Positions 34,191-43,891 of a stretch of DNA of 64,000 nucleotides are shown piece by piece; the first letter of the stretch is position 1, and each line of letters opens with the position of its first letter. Origin of the DNA: Blastomyces gilchristii SLH14081 (taxonomy: Eukaryota > Ascomycota > Eurotiomycetes > Onygenales > Ajellomycetaceae); contig NW_003101677.1 in NCBI RefSeq assembly GCF_000003855.2, positions 1,409,506 to 1,473,505 on the forward strand, read 5' to 3'. The position numbers and the translations under genes are program-made. The notes beneath the pieces were generated by a model. That model was not told the origin of the DNA. It did not search any database and was given only the letters and a program-made list of their open reading frames with translations.

Positions 34191-34516
34191 TTTCATAAGT
34201 GTTATCAATAATTGTTATCAAATTCTGATTATATAAGCAATCACTGAATGAACTGAATGAGACTGATTTTAATCTTCAGTCTCAGTCTCATTCTGATTTT
34301 GAAAGAATGATTATCTTTCACAGTTTATTCTGAAAAATTACTCTCATTTCACTGTTCTTGAATTAAATCTGGTCATTTTTCATATCATTTCTCTCAGAAA
34401 TGATCCATTTTCAGATTTTTTTGAGGCTTGGTCCTGGTGGGACTCACGCCAAGAAATGTATGAGACCAGACCAAATGGGACCAAATGTGAAATTCATGGT
34501 CCCGCCGGCCAGTCTA

Positions 34517-34927
34517 CAAACAGGGGTCTTCAAGTCATCAATAGAGGCCGAATATATTGCATTCTCTGAGGCCGCATATGAGCTTGTCTGTCTTCAAGAG
34601 CTTCTAGAAGACACTGGATTCATCCCATTCTGTCTCAACAATCTGAATGCCGATGATCACCTCATTCCCACCACAGTCAATGGTCTGGCTTATACAATCC
34701 ATGCTGATAATAAGTCTGTCATAGAGCTATTCTCTTCCAAAGCAATTCCACACTGCTTGAAGTATATAGAGGTCTGTTTTCACATTCTTCAGAATCTTGT
34801 CTGCAAGAACAAGATATCTATCTGATATGTTTCATCTGCTGAGAACACGGCGGATGGGCTTACTAAACCACTTGAAATGTTGAAATATACATGTTGGAAA
34901 GAGAATATAAAGAAGATAGAGAGATAG
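34517..34927 (+). pseudogene. copia pol, last part (RNase H C terminus)
   Basis: It resumes exactly where the left fragment stopped: GVFKSSIEAEYIAFSEAAYE, the LQELL segment, IHADNKSVIELFSS, and the closing SSAENTADGLTKPLE. The stop is TAG at 34925-34927. Composition is GC-normal, with only one internal TGA (ISxYVSS), unlike the left parts of the same element. Confidence 0.88.
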
Positions 34928-35061
34928 AGGGATAAAAAATGATGTATATCATGACTGGTTTTTCATTACTTCACATTTTCCAGTCATTTTTTGTACCTGT
35001 ACTTGATTTGAAGGCGAATTTTGTATATAGCATTGTGTATAGTTACTCTGGTGAGTGGGGG

Positions 35062-35157
35062 TGTCAGGTCACGTGATCCGGCTTACTAATCCTTCCACCA
35101 TATAACTTTCCACAAGCTAGCAACCTTACAATCACACAAGCTTTACACCTTTCCACA
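35062..35157 (+). repeat. 3' LTR of the copia element
   Basis: 96 bp, TGTCAGGTCACGTG...TTTCCACA, with the purine tract GAGTGGGGG immediately before it. AAAAC follows at 35158-35162, matching the left flank. Confidence 0.92.
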
Positions 35158-35162
35158 AAAAC

Positions 35163-35728
35163 TCTATGCACAGATGCCCGACCCCACCACAAGTAGCTTC
35201 TGATGGGATCTTGCCAAGGTGCCACCCAAATTTCACCAACCACGCTGGAAACACGCCAACGACGATAAAACTTTTACTGGCTTACAATTTTCAGCTCGAT
35301 CCTTATGACAACAGTGATTTACATCATTGGTATGCCCCATCCGACCCCTCAATAGCCCCTCCACTTGACTGTGCCCACCCACCATTTACCCGATTTTCTC
35401 ATATGATTCTTTCTGCACCAGCATTTTATTTTAACAACCCGACTTCCATCTCAGTCCAATACCCAAGATGTTTTTGACCCGACGACGCTCTGCTCAATTT
35501 TCATTTTACGGAATCAAATTTATTATGACACTTTGGGATAGTCATGCCTCTTTGCTAATTATATCTTAGAAATCGCCCCACAAAACAAGAGTGAACCCTT
35601 GCTTTACTACTTAGTACACCATTCTGTAATCAATCATCCCAGGTACTTCTGTGGTCGGTATCTGTGAAACCGAGTTTGCGAGAACGCCTACTGAACTCCA
35701 CAATCATCCAACGATTATATTGTCGAAA
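35163..35728. other. GC-normal upstream region, no secure gene
   Basis: A 103-codon frame (35166-35477) lacks splice or motif support and is not called. This DNA is the right flank of the copia insertion and probably the promoter of the gene starting at 35729. Confidence 0.4.
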
Positions 35729-36152
35729 ATGGCACGAAAATTCAGAACTCAAGAAACAGGCGACCAGAATATTCTCGCCCTCTACCAGCACGAAGTAAGT
35801 CTCTCAACCCAAGGCTCCAACACGGACTTCTTTCTTTCCCGACCAGACTATCAGCGGAACATACTGACGTTGTTAGGTTGGCGATATCGATGGTAGCATA
35901 GAGTGGATAACTCCAACAAATAACATCAGAACGAGCCCCCCGTCGAGTACACTAGCGGTTGCGGTCGATATTGGGAGCAATGCCGGAGCAGTGAGGATTC
36001 ATGAGGCGGAAGGTGGAAAATTTGTTGACGGTGTAGGGACAGAGGAAGCCGGACACGTTGTTATAGTGCCTTGGGATGGCAATTGGTATTATTACACGAT
36101 TGGAAGGATACGGTTAGGGTATATCCGAAGGGTGGATACAAGCGACAGCTAG
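35729..36152 (+). CDS. two-exon gene for a 113-aa protein of unknown function
   Basis: Exon 1 is 35729-35794 (MARKFRTQETGDQNILALYQ...). The intron is 35795-35876 (82 bp: GTAAGT donor, ACTGAC branch site, GTTAG acceptor). Exon 2 is 35877-36152 with stop TAG. The protein has a short polar N terminus, then a Gly/Val-rich, probably beta-rich domain (EWITPTNNIRTSPPSS, VAVDIGSNAGAVRIHEAEGG, HVVIVPWDGNWYYYTIGRIR) ending RRVDTSDS. No signal peptide or membrane segment. The regular alternation resembles small fungal beta-sandwich proteins, but I do not recognise the family. Tryptophans are TGG. It converges with the next gene: their stops are 20 bp apart. Confidence 0.75.
35795..35876 (+). other. intron of the 113-aa gene
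   Basis: 82 bp, GTAAGTCTCT...TACTGACGTTGTTAG, phase 0. Confidence 0.75.
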
Positions 36153-36171
36153 GGTATATATTGATGGAATA

Positions 36172-36530
36172 TCAACCTTGAAATTTGAGATTGTGTGACG
36201 AAAGGTCTATTTGCTGGAGCTGTGTAGCAAACTTGTCACTCATCTCTTGAGAGATTGGGATGGTGACGAAGGGTGGAAAGTTCATGTTGTATGTGTTTGT
36301 CAACCATATCTGTCCCCGAATCTGGTCAGAGGCTGTCACGGCTTGGGCGTCTTTAACAGTGAGTTGATATGCGGCCCCGGTAAGTGAATCTGGGCAATCG
36401 TTAACCTTGAATCACATAAGGATAGAATGAGCGTACCAATTGGGGGAGGTTCGCTGCTTAGAATTCCTTGACGCGCACGGTGAAGTGTATCAGGCGTATA
36501 ACGCCGTTGGCTCTTGCGACTCTCACGCAT
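36172..36530 (-). CDS. two-exon reading frame (103 aa), function unknown; perhaps the 3' part of the gene to its right
   Basis: Exon 1 is 36530-36437 from an ATG (MRESRKSQRR...). The intron is 36436-36390 (47 bp, GTACGC...TTGCCCAG). Exon 2 is 36389-36172, encoding DSLTGAAYQLTVKDAQAVTA, QIRGQIWLTNTYNMNFPP and SHNLKFQG, stop TGA. The frame is open upstream of the ATG until a TAA at 36566-36564, which is the stop of the neighbouring gene in the same frame. Either the two are separate genes 33 bp apart, or one gene of about 310 residues carries a single CAA-to-TAA change. No domain recognised. Confidence 0.55.
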
Positions 36531-36563
36531 ATCGCTCGGTGTTGATTGTTGATCTGCTTGCGG

Positions 36564-37200
36564 TTAATTCAGCTCCAAAAGTGATTGTGAAATGGTCGCA
36601 CCGTCAGAAAATTTTCGTTTCGATGGTCGCAGCTCAATGCGCCCTTGTAATATTAGTCCAGAACATTTCGATATAGCAGTTGATGTACTCACTTTTCTGA
36701 AACTCCTTCAACGAGTCGTCATCTTCTGCGTCAAACTGGCCATTGACAACTCTGTCAATGTCGCTTCGATACAAGTAATCGTTAAGTTTATGGCGCCGTA
36801 TAAAGTCTCCAATATTATCAATAAGAAAATCAAACTGGGTCATCCGCATTTCATATAGTGTCTTCACGTTGTAAGAAAGGCCCAGGAAAACCAAGGAGTT
36901 GCAATCGAGATTTTTCAACTTCTCTTGCTTTTTTTTCTCGCGACTGGCTTTTTCAAAAACGAATTTCATGAGATGCTTCACTCTGACAGCTTGCTGTTTC
37001 GGAAGGGGTTGATTGCTTGGCCGCCGTCGCAACAGCAGAACAGTCGCCTGTAAGACATTCTGTACCTCTAGCTGTGTCTTGAGGTGCAACACTTTCTGTA
37101 GTACGTCGTCAAGTGGGCTATCCACATGGCTGTAGCTCCAAAGATCGGACATGATTCGGCTCAAAGTCGAGTTAGCTATTTCCAGCGCAGATGCAGCCAT
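36564..37200 (-). CDS. two-exon gene for a 195-aa protein of unknown function
   Basis: Exon 1 is 37200-36693, from MAASALEIANSTLSR. The intron is 36692-36644 (49 bp: GTGAGT donor, GACTAAT branch site, TTACAAG acceptor). Exon 2 is 36643-36564 and ends SQSLLELN with TAA. The protein is largely helical and basic in the middle (FEKASREKKKQEKLKN), followed by LVFLGLSYNVKTLYEMRM and an acidic DAEDDDSLKEF near the splice junction. A longer open frame upstream to 37341 exists, but the ATG at 37200 sits at the start of the well-behaved region. No family recognised. Composition is GC-normal with no RIP-type damage except possibly its stop codon. Confidence 0.7.
36644..36692 (-). other. intron of the 195-aa gene
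   Basis: 49 bp, GTGAGTACAT...GGACTAATATTACAAG, phase 1. Confidence 0.7.
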
Positions 37201-37928
37201 CTTTCCCGATCTGCACGAGTATTGGAATACGAAAGACTCGACCAAGTAAGTTGGTGGAATATATACTGTCGCTCGCTGAAGGACGCGGCAACTTGGAAAG
37301 GCGGAGAGAACGAAATATTTCTGTCTGAGATAGGTCAGCAAAATTTCCCCCGCTTAGTTACATCATACCAAAACAATTTACGATTGGATGATACATGAAA
37401 CCTCAATCGCCATACCAACATCCCTTTGCCTGGTAGCTCTTTCATTTGGCTTCCTTTAAAAACGGTTTCGCTACGCCCAGCTTCCTCTGCACCCTGGGTC
37501 ATCCCACTACTGCAAGCTATGACAATATTCTCTTCCTTCACTGTCGTCAATCCCAAGCGACAACCCTTCGTGATCGATTGTTCTAGCTGCACCTGGGTTC
37601 AGGGACAACGCACCTGGCATCCAGTTCGTTTTTCCTGGAGCTCTCTGCCAGTTGGAACCCCAAACGCCCCAATGCTCCGAGGACTGGATATTTGCGGCGC
37701 AGAGTGCAATGTGCCTCGCATGGGTTAGGTCAGTGTGAACAACATATCCTGCGTCTAGATGGTTCGACATGTCGAATAGATGGATCTACGGAGTCCAATA
37801 CAACAGCATATAAGGAGGCAGGATTCCCTCCCAATCCTGAAGCAATGGACAGTTGTATTCATAAAACTTAAGCCCTGCTAAACCAGGTATACACTCCAGT
37901 CTTACACCTTATCACTTTACTTTACACA
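37201..37928. other. GC-normal intergenic region with divergent promoters
   Basis: Several overlapping frames of 80-100 codons occur on both strands (for example 37507-37770 minus), but none shows splice sites, homology or composition bias, so none is called. It separates the minus-strand 195-aa gene from the plus-strand ATPase gene; a CATATAAGGAGG TATA-like box lies at about 37808 and a pyrimidine-rich stretch precedes the ATG at 37929. Confidence 0.5.
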
Positions 37929-38212
37929 ATGTCCAAAGGAATGAAGCCTAATGGCAAGGCACCTGCTTTTGCTGCAGCTCAACCGCCTCCGAACACTCTT
38001 ATCGCTGAAGGACTCCAGCATTGTGCTGCTCAGCAGCCCGTTACAATGCGACACCTGCAACAGCTTCTCATAGATATTTTTCATGAAGTCAAGAAATCGC
38101 CAGATTCTCCGGAGCCAACTGAAGCTACTAAGCCGGAGCAAAGCAAGTATAAGGAAGATAATGAGATGAAAGCTGGAGCATCAAAGCTTGAATTCAAGGA
38201 AGTTCATGAAGT

Positions 38213-38264
38213 GTATGTCTCAATATTCAATCCTTACATCCTCTCTATGCTCACTACCAGTTAG
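38213..38264 (+). other. intron in the ATPase gene
   Basis: 52 bp, GTATGTCTCAAT...CACTACCAGTTAG; splicing restores EVHEV-WDKDK, which fits the family. Confidence 0.65.
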
Positions 38265-39452
38265 GTGGGACAAGGACAAGTTGAACTATAAGATTGTGGA
38301 ATCAGTGAGAGAGGACGAGGCACTTGATGATCTTGATCAATATATATTTGTTGTCCGGAAGCAGCTCAGTAAGAAACATGATCTCAATACCAGTTCATGT
38401 TTGGCCACTGACAACATATCAGACCGGATGACCAAGGAAACTAGGGCCTTCATTGATATTAAGTCAAAGGTGTTGCTTAACATGCTGTGAGAAATACTGA
38501 GAGGTGTTAGAGCTATCAGCTTGTGTGAGGATAAGTCTTCAATATTGTCTCACTCTTCTACTCATTCACATTGAACTAGTCACTAACCCTGAATCAGATT
38601 GAGTGGAATTTCCTGTACAACTTTCTTCCCGACCTCAAGAAGTACATTACTAAGAAAGGAAGAGATTATGATAACTCATGTTTGAAGCATGTGAACCTAC
38701 TCATCAGGTATATTAAGAATATCTATGCTTTTATAATTCAGAGTCTTTCATCACTTCTGAAAAGAGAAGAGATTATCTACAATCTGCTTTGAATCATTTT
38801 CAAGTCAGAAATCTTCATATACAGTACCTGTCTAGAGACTGACAAGCTCTGATATATTATATTTAATACTGAAGAAGAGAAAATGAAAATAAACAGAATT
38901 AAATACTTTAGCTTAGATTATCACTATCTGAACTTTAATAGTGAGATATTCAGTGAAGCTGATACTCAGCTGAAGATTGCTGAGTTTCACAGACTCAGAC
39001 TTATTCATACTCTTAAGACTTTCTCTCTTAATTATTATCTTAATAAATCAGATATTATAATATCTATTATCAATTTCAGCTGAAAATTTTACAGCTTGAA
39101 GAGTTAGTATATTTATTACTATTACAGCTGTGCTTTCTTTAAAGTATAAGAAGAGATAGTTCAGATCTGTATTAATAATTATATTATAATTAACTCAGTT
39201 TTCTTTCATCAGATAAATCTGAACTATATTAAATTATAAATTAATCAGTAAAATAACTTCTATATAAATAATAATAGTATTACTTATATTAATATTTCAG
39301 TGTTTTTTAATAATCAGAATCAGTGAATATAAGATCAGATAAAAAGCAATAAGATAAACTTATCTAAAATAAAGAATATTAACTTTCTTATTTACTATTT
39401 AATAGTTTTAGAGTTCTATTTTAATAAGAATATCTGAAGTAAGTGAGACTAA

Positions 39453-39460
39453 CTTTTAAC
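39453..39460. repeat. MITE target-site duplication CTTTTAAC, left copy
   Basis: An exact partner is at 39967-39974. Confidence 0.93.
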
Positions 39461-39966
39461 TAGACTGATTATGTGACTGTGTCTGAGATCAGAATTAGAA
39501 TATTTAATAATTCTATTATTAATTCAACTGATCTCATTACACTATTCTAATATTAAATAGTAGTCTTATACTATCTTAGTGAGACTTACTATCTACTTTT
39601 ATTATATTTTTTAAATGAGATCATGATTTTCACTTCTTAATTTAAATTATTTTTATTACTTTAAATGACTTTAAATCTCATTTGAGTATTATCAAAAAGT
39701 GTTACTTTTTAAAAAATTAAAAATAGTCTAAATAAAACCTTAAAATGTCTAAAAATAGTAACTTTATGTCAAGAATGAGACTAAATGAGATTAAATGAAA
39801 TCACTTTCTTATTTTTTCTAAGTCATGATTTCATTTTGAGATCTGATATATAGTCACTTTGCATGTTTTTTTAATGATTAGTCCCAGCGGGATTCACATC
39901 AAGAAATGTATGAGATCAGATTAAATGACATTAAATGTGAAATTCATAATCTCAGTAGTCAGTCTA
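39461..39966 (+). mobile_element. 506-bp non-autonomous hAT element (MITE)
   Basis: It begins TAGACTGATTATGTGACTG and ends GTAGTCAGTCTA, with a perfect 8-bp duplication. The first 30 bases match the hAT left end with only RIP-type changes (ACCG to ATTA/ACTG). The last 90 bases match the hAT right end at 34427-34516 (GCCAAGAAATGTATGAGACCAGACC there, ATCAAGAAATGTATGAGATCAGATT here). The interior shares nothing obvious with the full element. It is therefore a deletion derivative or terminal-capture element of the same family, inserted in the ATPase gene. Confidence 0.9.
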
Positions 39967-40980
39967 CTTTTAACTGATATTCTTATTAATCTTTAATTTC
40001 AGTGAAGTTTGCTGTTACTGATCTTGATTAAGTTAAATGATTATTTATACTTTTTAAAAATCTTAAGATTCTGAGTTAGTAAAGAGATATACTCTTAACT
40101 TTAGTAAGAACTTAATTAGATCTGATATCTAGTATTCTCTTTAATAACTTTATTACTAATAAAGAGTGTGATCTTAATATACTTCTATAGTAAGTATCTG
40201 TATTCTGACTTAGTGAATAAAGCACTCTGACTTTAATATTAATGAATATTTAGATCTTGAAAAGACTTTTATCACTAAGATATTAACAGAGTACTTGTAG
40301 TACTCTCTTTACAAAGTATGTCTCTAATTCACCTGAGTAAGAGTCAAAGATTAATATTACATTTTAGATATCTGTAGATAAATTAATCAGAGATAGATGT
40401 CTGAAGAATTATATTTTCAACATATTTAAAACTGCTAGTTATTTCAATACTATACTTCTTGTAAATGAAGTTGATGTCTTTTTACATGAGTACTCTGTTA
40501 ATAAAGTTTATAATTATTCTGTGATAATCTTTCTCTGCAAACTTGAATATTTTAAGAGAGTTTTATTTCTTACTACAAACTGTGTCAATGAATTTAATAA
40601 TGCTATTCTTAGTAGAGTTCATTATAAGCTGAAGTATAAGACTTTAAGCTGAGAATTCCGAAGAGATATCTGAAGAAGTTTTCTTTCAAAGTTATATATG
40701 TATCAGAAAAGCTTACAGCTGTTCAGTGATAAGTTGTATAAACTGAAGAGTTTAAATCTCAGTGTCTGAGAGATATATAATGAAATACTTATCATTCATA
40801 TCTTATCTCTAACTGTATATTCATTTTTAGATCAGAAACCTAGCTATGATCACTTATACACTTATCACTGTTAGTAAAGATTATGTGTTTTACACTTATC
40901 TGAAGCAGGCTGTGAAATTGAATGAGAAATTCGCATATGTATTTAATTGCACAGAGTGTCTTGAGATCATGTATAATTAG

Positions 40981-41733
40981 AATATCATGATCATAGAAGT
41001 ATGTAATCTGCCTCTCAGTCTTATTTAATATAAATGAGTAAGTGATGAGATTATCTAGTATGTAATTTAATTTAATTCTTCTTCTTATACCTAGCTACCA
41101 TATTTGTTCTATGTTTATAAAGATTGTTTATAAGTGAGAAATTGATCTATTAGTTTACTCTGTTTTATCTCTTAATAATTATATCTGATAACAGTTTTAT
41201 ATTTTTATAATGAAATGTTTAATGTAAATAATCAATCTGAGAGACTCTCTGATGTTTTGCTTAATAAGATGTTAATTCAAAGTCTATTTTCTCAGTAGAT
41301 AAACTGAGATAGATTTCTACACATTCTCTCTGACTCTTATGTTTGTAAAGATTATTCATCAGATATTCTTTCTGTGATAACTAATGTAATTTATTCTTTC
41401 TTTCTTCTTTATATTTTTCTATCTGTAATTGTATCTGATAATAATACTGCTTGTCATACACTGAATCTCAATGAAATCCGCCTTGTTTGATTTTCTGTCA
41501 TGATTCAATAATTGATGATGAAAGTTAGTCAAATTTTATAAACATCTCTAGTCAAATATTATCTGAAAATGTGAAGAGTGTACTGTCTTTAGAGAGAAAT
41601 ATTAGTATAGATCAGAGAGTCTGAGATATATAAAGCTAGCTCTCTTCTCACTTTGCTTTCATCACTTCATCTTTTCTTTTCTTCTTATAAAGATCACTTA
41701 GCTTTGTAAATAATTTAACATCACACTTTCATC
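40981..41733. other. AT-rich intergenic stretch
   Basis: No supported gene. TATATAAAG at about 41630 and a pyrimidine-rich leader before 41734 look like a promoter for the relic that follows. Confidence 0.45.
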
Positions 41734-42390
41734 ATGAGTGTCTGAACAACTCAAACTTATAAGATTAAGAAATCAGAGACTAGCTTAGCAGTTAGCAGAG
41801 ATAACAGTGATTCAAGTTCTGTCACAGATGCAATGAAAACTTTCATTATTCTATTAATAATGAGTTATAACTGACATCTGAATGCAGAAAATAATAATAG
41901 TATTAATTAAGAAATAATCATGACTGAAAGAGCTCAGTAGCAGAGTTCTGTTGAGTCTCAGAAAAACAGCTCTCTGAGCTCTACTGACTTAATAAGGCTG
42001 ACATCTTCAGTGCAGACAATATGCATTTGAGAATTGACAGCTCATAGTTCTGTATACTGTGAAAAAAGTGCTGCTGAGAAAGTCATTTATATCATTCTTT
42101 TCAGAAATTCACTGAATCTCCAGCTCTCAAGACCTGTAGCAGATTGAACTTAATCAATTTATACAGCTCTTGCAGAGAGTCAACTGATAATGTCTTTTCA
42201 GCAAATGTATAAATCTCTAAGTCAGGAACAGGTGAGCTACATTCAGAAGAGACTGGAAGAATATATAAAACAGTATATTTATAAATTAGATGGCTTTGAC
42301 TGTGCACTAATTCTCGCGAATGTCAAGACTCTATTTTTATATATTGCACTTCTGAAGTCAATGATCAAAACTCATCAGATACAGTTGTAA
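41734..42390 (+). pseudogene. unidentified decayed coding region
   Basis: From an ATG at 41734, after a promoter-like leader, the frame reads MSVxTTQTYKIKKSETSLAV and SSVTDAMKTFIIL with TGA at likely Trp positions, and a second open part at 42190-42390 reads MSFQQMYKSLSQEQVSYIQKRLEEY and ends IKTHQIQL. Quasi-open text continues to about 42900 in changing frames. No domain recognised; a host gene hit by hypermutation is as likely as a transposon gene. Confidence 0.35.
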
Positions 42391-43891
42391 TTCAAACTTA
42401 AATTAAAGTTTGTTAACTGACACAGTGATATTAGACTGAGTTATAATTCAAGAAGAGAATCATGCAACTCACTGAGGCTGCAGGTCAAGAATGTGAAAAG
42501 AGATGATGACAATATTAGAAACGCGCATGTGAATCATCAGAGATTGCTAAGAAGATATGTATATAGTTGAACAGTCAATACAAGTTTCATGCAGTTCAAG
42601 ATAAACAGGTGAAACTCTTCTCACAACACTGCAAAATCACCAGTTCTTTTTGAAGATTAACTGCATTGTATTCATTCTGCTGTAGTATTAAAGACTGAGA
42701 TACACTTCTCTGTAACAGTTGTTATGAATATCTGTGCTTTAGAGAGAAGATTGTATTCTATTACTGTGTAAAGATGCCTGCTAAAGTTGAAGATGATAAC
42801 TAAAGTTATCAGCACATGTTCATTCTTATTGTAGAAAGATCAATGCATGAACTTTACATTTGTTTTCTCTCTCTCAGAAAATTCAATCTAGTTGTCTGTC
42901 AGAATTCTGATCTCTGAACTGTTTTCTATCTCATCAGCTAATAAATCCTGTCTCAAGTTCACTCAGACTAGTCATGTCTTGAACTGTTTTTACATATCTC
43001 TCAGTGCCATGATTCAACCAGTCTATTATGAAAGTTAATTTGCAAATTTCACATCTAGTTTTATATCATTGCTACTGTAGAATGTTGGAAATCTCCTCCA
43101 CTCTGCATATCTTACTCAAATTCCTTGGCATTTCACTTCATATTTAGCTGACAGTTCTGAAATTTGATCATGCTATTCATTTACAAAGCATGATGCAATC
43201 ACTCAGGAAAAAAGTTTTCTCTGACTTATAGCCTTGTTGTCTTGACATAGTGTATCAGTTCATTTCAAATGTTTCTCTATTTTCCTTATATTAATCAATT
43301 GCATTGAAAAGTGAGGGTTTAACTGTTAAAAATGTCAGGAATTATCTCTCTCTATGAGCAGGGGGGAAAATTTGGCCTCAATATGAACTAATTCAATCAT
43401 GTGAAAATTCGTATTCTTCTTTTGATTTCAAACTATTCTAGCAGTATTGTCTTCTCAACATGCCTCTGTCAACTATTTGCACCTCTTCTTAGCAATCTCT
43501 GAAGATTCACATATATGTTCAGTGTTATAACCGGCATTCTCATCATCAGATGCGATTACTGAGATCAAGTATAAAGAAAAAAGAAAACATTAGTTCAGGG
43601 AAATGAGTAAATAAGGCCTCTCACAATGAGCCTCTAGAGGACTCGCGTCACTCATATGATTTCCGAACTTTTCAATTTTCCAGATGCACTGATACTCTTT
43701 TCATTGATGCAAAGAAAGAAGGCCGTGACAGGCATTGATTTACTCAAACAAGATACAAGTAAGGCAACTTAATGCAGAGTAAACCTGAGGAATTTTTCAG
43801 AAATATGAACACAAACATTTCTCACTGCTCTCTGACTATAGTTCAAAATATATCTGTTTAGATATTCTCAGAATGCTAAATTACAAGAGAT
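42391..43891. other. mixed, lightly mutated stretch without a called gene
   Basis: Some protein-like text in 42430-42780 could belong to the preceding relic. From about 43370 to 43800 the sequence is less AT-rich and keeps some CpGs (GGACTCGCGTCAC), suggesting unique intergenic DNA upstream of the BTB gene. Confidence 0.4.

Larger units (their letters stand above)
28767..34516 (+). mobile_element. hAT DNA transposon, copy 2, complete, inside copia RNase H
   Basis: 5750 bp flanked by the perfect 8-bp duplication CAAACAGG. Termini TAGACTGACCG and (complement) TAGACTGGCCG are short imperfect inverted repeats typical of hAT. Order on the + strand: A-rich non-coding region, microsatellite, accessory gene, transposase with DDE-type core and C-terminal dimerisation domain. 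All genes are hypermutated, but the last 100 bp are nearly unmutated. Confidence 0.93.
16404..35157 (+). mobile_element. Ty1/copia retrotransposon, complete but split by two nested elements
   Basis: It is bounded by LTRs 16404-16498 and 35062-35157 and by the 5-bp duplication AAAAC at 16399-16403 and 35158-35162. Domains occur in copia order on the + strand: gag, protease, integrase, reverse transcriptase, RNase H. Removing the gypsy-A insertion (20697-27945 plus one CAGAT) and the hAT insertion (28767-34516 plus one CAAACAGG) leaves about 5.74 kb, a normal copia length. The two RT pieces and the two RNase H pieces join in frame. The left part is heavily hypermutated; the last 640 bp are almost unmutated. 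Confidence 0.93.
37929..40980 (+). pseudogene. AAA+ ATPase (fungal DUF7025-type) pseudogene, 5' end intact, rest RIP-destroyed and split by a MITE
   Basis: Exon 1 starts MSKGMKPNGKAPAF and ends at 38212. A 52-bp intron follows (38213-38264, GTATGT...CCAGTTAG). Exon 2 opens WDKDKLNYKIVES and DLDQYIFVVRKQ, the N-terminal domain of a large ascomycete AAA ATPase family. With TGA read as Trp the match continues: RGVRAISLCEDKSS, WNFLYNFLPDLKKYI, LLKREEIIYNLLWIIF, YHYLNFNSEIF. After the MITE (39461-39966) it continues to the Walker B-like ILLVNEVDVFLHE (canonical DEAD/DEAD-like Asp changed) near 40450, then VLFLTTNCVNEFNNAILSR near 40560-40620. It ends with TAG at 40978-40980. The first 550 bp are GC-normal; everything after about 38480 is AT-rich with many stops. 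Confidence 0.82.

Noticed and set aside
35166..35477. 103-codon open frame after the copia LTR
   Set aside because: No splice sites, motif or composition evidence; its first ATG lies 3 bp after the transposon duplication, so the start would postdate the insertion.
37126..37770. Several 80-100 codon frames on both strands
   Set aside because: They overlap each other in GC-normal DNA, which leaves frames open by chance; none shows a gene-like start, intron or family motif.
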